DNA of 5,247 nt from DAOTWP01 sp034435675 (GTDB taxonomy: Bacteria > Chloroflexota > Anaerolineae > Aggregatilineales > Phototrophicaceae): positions 1 through 5,247 of the forward strand of contig DAOTWP010000308.1 in assembly GCA_034435675.1 (NCBI GenBank). The letters run 5' to 3'. The position numbers and the translations under genes were made by a program. Shown here piece by piece: positions 1 to 3,934 of this stretch. Positions within the stretch are counted from its first letter, which is position 1; every line of letters begins with the position of its first letter. Below the pieces are notes generated by a model, which was not told where the DNA came from, made no database searches, and saw only the letters and a program-made list of their open reading frames with translations.

Positions 1-339
1 TACAACGAACTGAGCCGCACGATTGACGGGATTTCGCGCAAGATGCTGACGCAGACCCTGCGCGATCTGGAACGCAACGGGATGGTGCTGCGCACGGTGT
101 ATCCTGGCACGCCCAGCCGTGTGGATTACCGCCTGACGCCGCTGGGTGAACGGCTGGTGCCGCTGCTGAGCATGCTCTGTGATTGGGCAGCGGAACACAT
201 GGAACGGGTTGCCGCCGCGCAGGAGGCATATGACCGCGCTGCCAGCCGCAACGGCACCGGACCGAACAGCACCGGCAGCGATGCCAGCAACCGCGAGGCG
301 CTGTCCACAGCCGCTACGGTGGAACTGGCGCAGGTGTAG
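1..339 (+). CDS. HxlR-family winged helix-turn-helix transcriptional regulator, C-terminal part (5' end outside window)
   Basis: The frame is open from base 1 and ends at TAG 337-339, giving 112 visible residues. Residues 2-24 (NELSRTIDGISRKMLTQTLR region) match the helix-turn-helix of the HxlR/MarR-like family. Residues 27-49 form the wing (GMVLRTVYPGTPSRVDYRLT), where the family usually has a V-P-P-R-V-E-Y-x-L-T pattern. Helix LVPLLSMLCDWAAEH follows, the typical dimerisation helix. The missing N-terminus should hold the Cys-Pro and GKW motifs of the family. HxlR proteins are usually about 100-150 aa dimeric DNA-binding regulators, often of detoxification, redox or drug-response genes. The last ~35 residues are a Ser/Thr/Asn/Ala-rich tail that looks disordered and is not part of the family core. 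Its target genes cannot be told from this window. The family call is firm. Confidence 0.9.
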   Translation, partial: YNELSRTIDGISRKMLTQTLRDLERNGMVLRTVYPGTPSRVDYRLTPLGERLVPLLSMLCDWAAEHMERVAAAQEAYDRAASRNGTGPNSTGSDASNREALSTAATVELAQV

Positions 340-379
340 CCCGCCGGGCAGCGGACGATTACGGGGCGAACAGTACCTC

Positions 380-425
380 AGGCAGCACGAACAGCAGCGC
401 GTCCAACCGCGCTGTTTTGCTGCCT
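380..425 (+). terminator. GC-rich hairpin plus T tract after the HxlR gene; possible terminator or leader structure
   Basis: An inner perfect 7-bp stem, CAGCGCG (395-401) with CGCGCTG (408-414), closes a 6-nt loop and is followed at once by TTTT (415-418). This is the shape of an intrinsic terminator, about 56 bases after the regulator's stop codon. An outer perfect 8-bp stem, AGGCAGCA (380-387) with TGCTGCCT (418-425), encloses it across an uneven internal loop. The T tract is short, so termination could be weak. Because the structure lies 67 bases before the MazF-like start codon, it could equally act as a leader element of that gene. Confidence 0.5.
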
Positions 426-481
426 GCTGGTGGAGGCAGCGACGTGTTGTGCCGCGCCAGAATGCAGCGATCAGACGCAGC

Positions 482-486
482 AGGAG
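482..486 (+). promoter_or_regulatory. Ribosome binding site deciding the MazF-like start
   Basis: AGGAG lies 5 bases before ATG 492. The in-frame upstream ATG at 417 has no comparable purine-rich site, would overlap the hairpin, and would add 25 residues with no family similarity. ATG 492 gives a protein opening with MAVKQGDIYWVRL, the expected family N-terminus. Confidence 0.7.
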
Positions 487-491
487 CGCAA

Positions 492-851
492 ATGGCAGTC
501 AAGCAGGGCGATATTTACTGGGTGCGGCTGGCAGCAGCAGCAGACGAAGCGCCGCGCATTCCGCATCCGTATGTGGTCATTCAGGAAAACGCGCTCGACG
601 GCAGTCCCCTGCCCACCTTCGCCGCCTGCGCGCTGACCACCAACCTCAAGCGCGTCAGCCTGCCGGGGAATGTGCTGCTGGATGCGGGTGAGGCAAATCT
701 GCCCCGGCAGAGTGTGGTGGAAGTCGCCAAAATCATCCGCGTGGACCAGGCACAGCTCGGCGACTTGATCGGCACGCTCTCCCCCCAGCGGGTCGCGCAA
801 ATTCTGGCGGGCATACGTTTTATCAAGACCGCCTTTCTGCCCGGAGAATGA
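492..851 (+). CDS. PemK/MazF-like protein (type II toxin family), no adjacent antitoxin
   Basis: The product has 119 residues, normal for PemK/MazF endoribonucleases (about 105-120 aa), which cut mRNA and are normally held inactive by a cognate antitoxin. The fold markers appear in order: GDIYWVRL (residues 6-13, first strand), HPYVVIQ (25-31, second strand), CALTTNLKR (46-54), PGNVLL then the LPRQSVVEV segment (70-78), and a C-terminal helix. The threonine pair at 49-50 corresponds to the conserved active-site Thr region. The position usually held by the catalytic Arg of the RPVVVI motif is His25 here, which I recall from one PemK-like subfamily, so activity cannot be assumed. Antitoxin genes normally sit directly upstream; here the 152 bases before it code for nothing recognisable and no small gene follows. 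It may be a solitary toxin, a domesticated RNase, or a system with a distant antitoxin. The family call is strong; toxicity is inference. Confidence 0.88.
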   Translation: MAVKQGDIYWVRLAAAADEAPRIPHPYVVIQENALDGSPLPTFAACALTTNLKRVSLPGNVLLDAGEANLPRQSVVEVAKIIRVDQAQLGDLIGTLSPQRVAQILAGIRFIKTAFLPGE

Positions 852-992
852 CTGCCAACGCAATTTGCCCGGCGCGGCTGTTGTGCCGTTATCCGATTCA
901 GTTTTTGCGCTGCATAACCCGCTTGTTCGACAGGCAGCCCAATCACGTCGAAGTGCGAGGGGCACGCACAGAACACGCCGCCAGCGCAGCGC

Positions 993-1928
993 TCACTCAC
1001 GCCGCCCAGCGGTCAGGCTCTGTTGCAGGCGTCCCAGCCCGTCCCAATCGCCTCTTGCTGCCAGCACCGCCTGTTCGGTCCAGGTGCCCACGCTGGGCGG
1101 TTTGCGCATGCCCGCCGCGCGGATAATCTCGACCAGACGTTCCTCGCTGGTCTCCGCCAGCACCGCAAAGGTCGCAATCCCGGATGCCGCCAGCGTATCG
1201 CGGTACTTGGGACCAATGCCCTCGATGCGCGTCAGGTCATCGGGTTCACCGGGCACGGGCAGCGGTTTTTCCAGCGCTTCAGGCACGCTGCGCCGCGCGG
1301 GCGCTTCAGGTGCAGGTTCCGGTTCGGTAGTTGCAGGTTCGGCGGGCGCAGCGGGTTCTGCTGCGGCAGCAGGTTCGGCGGGCGCTTCGGCGGCAGGCGC
1401 TTCCGGTTCGGCAGGTGCTTCTGGTTCGGCGGGCGCTTCCGGTTCGGCGGGCGCTTCGGCGGCAGGTGCTTCGTCGGCGGCAAGCGGCGCGATGTCCTCA
1501 GGGATGGCGGGTGCGGCTTGCGGCGGTGCGGCTTGCAGCGGTGCGGCTTGCAGCGGTGCGGCTTCCTGTTCTGCCATGAACGGCAGCGGGGCATCTGTCT
1601 CTGCTTCGGCTTCAGCGGCGGGCGCAGCTTTTGCAGCGATGGCTTTTGCAGCGGGGGCGGCGACTGCCTTTGCCGGGGCGGGCACATCCGGCGTCACAAA
1701 CGACCACGTGCGTTCAGGGACAGCGGCGGCGGGCGCTGCTTCGGGCGCTGCTTCGCGCTGGCGTCCGTCGCTCCACGCAGACAAACCGGCAATCACCCCA
1801 CCGGCGAACAACACCCCCGGCAGCCACCAATCGACCACGGGCGCGGCTTTGACCGCGCGATCCAGTGAAACCAGCAGTGCGCCTGTGAACATGAACACTG
1901 CCAGCAGGGTTTTGACAGAGCGATCCAT
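993..1928 (-). CDS. Membrane-anchored protein with Ala/Pro/Glu-rich linker and C-terminal helix-hairpin-helix domain
   Basis: The 311-residue product has three parts. Residues about 5-22 and 34-52 are hydrophobic and probably form two transmembrane helices. Residues about 60-225 are a low-complexity linker of Ala, Pro and Glu with repeated EAPAEP and AAPLQ units, probably extended and disordered. Residues about 230-305 form a compact domain opening with LTRIEGIGPKYRDTLAASGI, the helix-hairpin-helix signature with its GIGPK turn, and ending with a W-x-EQA-x-LAA-x-GDWD-x-L pattern. Related HhH domains bind nucleic acid without sequence specificity or serve as protein contact modules. ATG 1928 is chosen because a GAGGTG site sits 6 bases before it; the in-frame GTG at 1937 lies within that site. 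It is transcribed alone, divergent from the sigma operon. I do not recognise a named gene. Membrane tethering of DNA or of a complex is an inference from the layout. Confidence 0.82.
   Translation of the reverse strand: MDRSVKTLLAVFMFTGALLVSLDRAVKAAPVVDWWLPGVLFAGGVIAGLSAWSDGRQREAAPEAAPAAAVPERTWSFVTPDVPAPAKAVAAPAAKAIAAKAAPAAEAEAETDAPLPFMAEQEAAPLQAAPLQAAPPQAAPAIPEDIAPLAADEAPAAEAPAEPEAPAEPEAPAEPEAPAAEAPAEPAAAAEPAAPAEPATTEPEPAPEAPARRSVPEALEKPLPVPGEPDDLTRIEGIGPKYRDTLAASGIATFAVLAETSEERLVEIIRAAGMRKPPSVGTWTEQAVLAARGDWDGLGRLQQSLTAGRRE
1405..1458. repeat. Three 18-bp tandem repeats inside the linker of the HhH protein
   Basis: Three in-phase 18-bp units start at 1405, 1423 and 1441, each beginning GGTTCGGC on the plus strand and differing at only a few bases. 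A further copy lies at 1372-1389, separated by a shorter 15-bp variant. On the coding (minus) strand they encode repeated EAPAEP. Because units are multiples of three, gain or loss of copies would change linker length without breaking the frame. Confidence 0.8.
1510..1569. repeat. Four 15-bp tandem repeats inside the linker of the HhH protein
   Basis: Units of GGTGCGGCTTGCAGC or close variants start at 1510, 1525, 1540 and 1555; the second and third copies are identical and the fourth diverges at its end. They encode repeated AAPLQ/AAPPQ on the minus strand. This block is distinct from the 18-bp block downstream on the coding strand, so the linker grew by at least two separate duplications. 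Confidence 0.8.
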
Positions 1929-1934
1929 AGCGTA

Positions 1935-1940
1935 CACCTC
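1935..1940 (-). promoter_or_regulatory. Ribosome binding site deciding the start of the HhH gene
   Basis: On the minus strand GAGGTG (1940 to 1935) precedes ATG 1928 by 6 bases. The earlier in-frame GTG (1937-1935) is part of this site, which argues against its use as the start codon. Confidence 0.65.
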
Positions 1941-1975
1941 ATCAATGAAAGGGTTAGCAGACCAGAATATAACTA

Positions 1976-2004
1976 ATCTTACCGCCAGAGCCGGGCGCGG
2001 TCAA
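1976..2004 (-). promoter_or_regulatory. Candidate sigma-70-type promoter for the HhH gene
   Basis: On the minus strand TTGACC (2004-1999, five of six matches to TTGACA) is followed after exactly 17 bases by TAAGAT (1981-1976, four of six to TATAAT). A start point near 1969 would leave a leader of about 40 bases before ATG 1928. A nearby TATATT (1971-1966) fits the -10 consensus better but has no -35 at proper distance. Confidence 0.4.
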
Positions 2005-2060
2005 AAATTGCGCGGGGTGCTTGCAGCCCGTTTAGCCCGAAAGACAAAACTATAGTTCAA

Positions 2061-2090
2061 ACCGCAAAGACGCAAAGGGCACAAAGCGAG
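2061..2090. repeat. Short CAAAG intergenic repeat
   Basis: CAAAG occurs at 2065, 2073 and 2082, spaced 8 and 9 bases, in the context CCGCAAAGACGCAAAGGGC. From memory, strings of this form recur in intergenic DNA of many environmental bacteria, often between genes and not within them; I cannot confirm further copies from this window. Its function is unknown. Confidence 0.5.
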
Positions 2091-2130
2091 ACTCGTCATG
2101 TCTGCCCATCATCACGGCTGTAATCGGCAG

Positions 2131-2159
2131 CGTTTGCCCTGCCCCCGTGGGCGAAAACG
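2131..2159. other. Stem-loop in the intergenic region
   Basis: CGTTT (2131-2135) pairs with AAACG (2155-2159) and GCCC (2136-2139) pairs with GGGC (2149-2152), with a 2-base bulge and a 9-base loop. There is no T tract on either side, so it is not a clear terminator. It lies upstream of the candidate start points for the sigma gene and may be a protein-binding inverted repeat or chance. Confidence 0.25.
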
Positions 2160-2160
2160 G

Positions 2161-2189
2161 TTGCGAGTGCGGGAACCTTTGTGTAAACT
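2161..2189 (+). promoter_or_regulatory. Weak candidate promoter for the sigma operon
   Basis: TTGCGA (2161-2166) and TAAACT (2184-2189) each match four of six sigma-70 consensus bases with a 17-base spacer; this would start RNA near 2196. Within it, GGAACC (2172-2177) resembles the -35 box of ECF-dependent, often self-regulated, promoters, followed by GTCATA (2198-2203) at a spacing a few bases too long. Neither reading is secure. Confidence 0.28.
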
Positions 2190-2236
2190 CGTACCACGTC
2201 ATACCTGCAATGGCGGTTATCCCCTGAGTCATTGGT

Positions 2237-2241
2237 GGGAG
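2237..2241 (+). promoter_or_regulatory. Ribosome binding site deciding the sigma factor start
   Basis: GGGAG lies 5 bases before GTG 2247. The longer frame would begin at TTG 2232 with no good site before it, and the later ATG 2265 would have no site close to it either. GTG 2247 is therefore preferred. Confidence 0.55.
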
Positions 2242-2246
2242 CGATT

Positions 2247-2852
2247 GTGTCTGAACCTGATCTCATGATTCTAGAGTGGGTCAACGCCGCCATCGAAGGC
2301 GATCAACAGGCGTTTGCCGAGATCGTCTACGCCTACCAGCATCAGGTCTACAACCTGTGCTACCGCATGCTGGGGGAACGCACCGAGGCGGAAGACGCCA
2401 CACAGGAGGCATTTTTGCGTGCCTATTCGCATCTTGAGCGCTACGACCCGGCGCGCTCATTCAAGACCTGGCTGCTGACAATTGCCTCCAACCACTGCAT
2501 TGACCGCATTCGCAAGCGCCGCATGCAGTACCTGTCGCTGGATGACGAACCACTGGCGGCAACACTGGCGCTGAGCAGCGATGAACCGGAGCCGGAAGTC
2601 GCCGCCGAAATGCACCAGCGCAGTGCCGCGATTCAAGCGCTGCTTGACGAACTCAGCCCGGATTATCGCGCGGCGGTGATTCTGCGCTATTGGTATGACT
2701 ATTCCTATGAAGAAATCGCCGCTATTCTGGAAACCACCGAAAGTGCAATCAAAAGCCGCCTGTTCCGCGCGCGCAAGGCGCTGGAAGAAAAGATCGTTTA
2801 CCGCCATGCCGCCGAACAGCAGCGAGAGAGGGGACGCTTGAATGTCCGATGA
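2247..2852 (+). CDS. ECF-type RNA polymerase sigma factor (sigma-70 family, RpoE-like)
   Basis: The 201-residue product has the two-domain ECF layout and directs RNA polymerase to a stimulus-specific set of promoters. Region 2 spans residues about 22-93: the core-binding segment EAEDATQEAFLRAY and the -10 recognition segment with FKTWLLTIASNHCIDRIRKRR. An acidic linker with DDEP and SSDEPEPE follows, then region 4 at about 128-181, with LDELSPDYRAAVILRYWYDYSYEEIAAIL and the recognition helix ESAIKSRLFRARKAL. Length is normal (ECF factors about 170-210 aa). The basic, glutamine-rich C-terminal tail overlaps the next gene. It is the first gene of a three-gene operon. Its closest ECF group and its promoter targets cannot be set from this window. 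ECF factors are usually controlled by the gene product encoded next door. Confidence 0.95.
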   Translation: MSEPDLMILEWVNAAIEGDQQAFAEIVYAYQHQVYNLCYRMLGERTEAEDATQEAFLRAYSHLERYDPARSFKTWLLTIASNHCIDRIRKRRMQYLSLDDEPLAATLALSSDEPEPEVAAEMHQRSAAIQALLDELSPDYRAAVILRYWYDYSYEEIAAILETTESAIKSRLFRARKALEEKIVYRHAAEQQRERGRLNVR

Positions 2853-3498
2853 CAACCGCCGCCGGCGTCTGATGCAGCAGCCCGAAGAGTCCCAATCGCC
2901 CTCGCCGCCCGAAGGGCAGCAGCCCAAACCAGACACGGGGCGCTTGTCCCGGCTGCAACTGGAAACCGACAGCGCCGCGGAACTCGCCGGAGACGACAGC
3001 GCCCGCCTGCAAGGGGAATTTGACCCACGCGAAGAAGTCGAGCGCATTCTCAAGACCGCGCCGTTTGAATTTGCGCCGGAAAAACTGGCGGCACGGCTGA
3101 TGGCGCGGCTGGCAAAAAGCCTCAAAACCGAGCAGAACCGCCTGCCCGAAGAGGCGCGCACGGCGTTGCAATTTGAGCTGTCGCTGACCAACTTTGTCAT
3201 GCTGCCGCTGATGGTCGCGGTGGGTTACCTGCGCGTAATGGCAGCGGAAGACGAACGCTTGCAGGCGCAGTTGGCAGGCGTGGTCAGCACGCTGCTGCTG
3301 GTGGTAGACGCGCTGAATGTGTTTGTGGATGAACTGGAACGGCTGCAAGTGCATGACCCGGAGGCAGGTAAGCTGCTGGTGGCGCTGCTGCCTGCTGTGC
3401 TGGAAACCCTCGCCGAGGCAATTGCCCCCGGCGCAGCAGTTGAAGAGCCGCTGACCGATGCAGAGCTGGCGGAACTGGAAACCTATCGTGATCTATAA
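2842..3498 (+). CDS. Cysteine-free acidic protein in the anti-sigma position; function unproven
   Basis: The start ATG 2842 lies 11 bases inside the sigma gene, so the two are probably translationally coupled; a purine-rich GAGAGGGGA stretch (2826-2834) serves as ribosome site. The 218-residue product has a disordered, charged and Pro/Gln-rich N-terminus (1-60). Residues about 64-95 (EEVERILKTAPFEFAPEKLAARLMARLAKSL) resemble the segment that in many anti-sigma factors links the cytoplasmic domain to the membrane helix. Hydrophobic stretches follow at about 113-134 and 144-163, each interrupted by charged residues and only marginal as membrane helices. The C-terminus (200-218) is acidic. There is no cysteine anywhere, so the usual zinc-binding HxxxCxxC anti-sigma domain is absent. 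Position suggests control of the sigma factor; this is inference. I do not recognise a family. Confidence 0.85.
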   Translation: MSDDNRRRRLMQQPEESQSPSPPEGQQPKPDTGRLSRLQLETDSAAELAGDDSARLQGEFDPREEVERILKTAPFEFAPEKLAARLMARLAKSLKTEQNRLPEEARTALQFELSLTNFVMLPLMVAVGYLRVMAAEDERLQAQLAGVVSTLLLVVDALNVFVDELERLQVHDPEAGKLLVALLPAVLETLAEAIAPGAAVEEPLTDAELAELETYRDL

Positions 3499-3510
3499 GC
3501 AGGGGCTGTC

Positions 3511-3915
3511 ATGACGCAAGTAGGCGTCTTTGCGGCGATCTTCGACGACGAACACCGCATTTTGTGTATCAAACGTAATACCGGCGCGCGCAGTTGGTCC
3601 ATGCCTGGTGGACGGCTGTTCAGCAACGAAAGCCCGCCCGACGCGCTGGTGCGCAGCGTCCGGCAGGAAACCGGCTTCAACGTGCGCGTGACTGTGCTGA
3701 TTGGTGCCTATTCGCGCCCGCAGGATGACGAACTGGCGCTGACCTTTCACGTTGAAATCGTCAGCCGCGAGTTGTGGTTCCCCGACGACAGCATTGCCGA
3801 AATCCGTTTCTTTGCCGTGGATGAACTGCCCCAGCCAATGCTCAGCCACACCCGGCGGCGCGTGGAAGATGCCTTTGAGGAACGCTGCGGCGTGATCGTG
3901 GTGCATACACCCTGA
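3511..3915 (+). CDS. Nudix-fold protein with degenerate Nudix box
   Basis: The 134-residue length is typical of small Nudix hydrolases, which split nucleoside diphosphates linked to another group. AGGGG (3501-3505) lies 5 bases before ATG 3511, only 12 bases after the preceding stop, so it belongs to the sigma operon. The fold is visible: strands VGVFAAIFDDEHRILCIKR, then WSMPGG entering the box at residues 34-56, and later FHVEIVSRELWFPDDSIAEIRFFAVDELP, a normal C-terminal half. The box should read G-x5-E-x7-R-E-U-x-E-E-x-G-U. Here G, the first E, R, the last E and G are present, but the E after R is Ser and the first E of the EE pair is Gln (RSVRQETGF). Those glutamates bind the catalytic metal in family members. 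Catalysis may be weak or lost, making a nucleotide or ADP-ribose sensor plausible. Fold call is strong; activity is uncertain. Confidence 0.9.
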   Translation: MTQVGVFAAIFDDEHRILCIKRNTGARSWSMPGGRLFSNESPPDALVRSVRQETGFNVRVTVLIGAYSRPQDDELALTFHVEIVSRELWFPDDSIAEIRFFAVDELPQPMLSHTRRRVEDAFEERCGVIVVHTP

Positions 3916-3920
3916 CGCCC

Positions 3921-3934
3921 GCGCTGATCAGCGC
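3921..3934. repeat. 14-bp perfect palindrome at the junction of convergent genes
   Basis: GCGCTGATCAGCGC reads the same on both strands. It contains the phosphatase stop codon (minus-strand TGA 3930-3928) and begins 5 bases past the Nudix stop. As RNA it forms only a short GC-rich 5-bp stem with a 4-base loop and has no T tract, so its use as a two-way terminator is doubtful. Confidence 0.55.

Larger units (their letters stand above)
1929..2246. other. Divergent intergenic region between the HhH gene and the sigma operon
   Basis: These 318 bases hold no convincing gene. Its left third is more AT-rich than the flanks and carries the best minus-strand promoter candidate. The centre has a CAAAG repeat (2065-2086), then a stem-loop (2131-2159), and the right end carries weak plus-strand promoter candidates and the sigma gene's ribosome binding site. 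Open frames crossing it (for instance minus strand 2050-2232) lack family features, a good start site and believable composition. Confidence 0.7.

Noticed and set aside
417..491. Longer N-terminus for the MazF-like protein from ATG 417
   Set aside because: The added 25 residues have no family similarity, overlap the hairpin element, and the AGGAG site points to ATG 492.
179..691. Plus-strand 170-codon frame as a possible antitoxin before the MazF-like gene
   Set aside because: It overlaps both the regulator and the MazF-like gene in another frame and is a low-quality Arg/Ala/Pro/Gln-rich translation with no antitoxin motif.
875..888. Short inverted repeat CGGC/GCCG after the MazF-like gene as a terminator
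   Set aside because: Only 4 bp of stem with a 6-base loop and no T tract; too weak to call. The rest of the 141-bp convergent gap (852-992) shows nothing else.
865..2055. Plus-strand open frame of 396 codons, rich in Ser/Gly/Ala
   Set aside because: It is antisense to the HhH gene, its composition mirrors the Ala/Pro/Glu repeats, and it has no family motif. The GC-rich repeats simply lack stop codons in several frames.
2050..2293. Minus-strand small frames in the divergent intergenic region
   Set aside because: No ribosome site or family feature; the C-terminal FASLRFEL-like end is a translation of the CAAAG repeat, a common source of false genes.
2457..3200. Minus-strand 247-codon frame (and overlapping minus frames) across the sigma operon
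   Set aside because: They are shadows of the coding strand: odd Ser/Arg/Cys-rich composition, no motifs and no start signals, while the plus strand encodes a clear ECF sigma factor.
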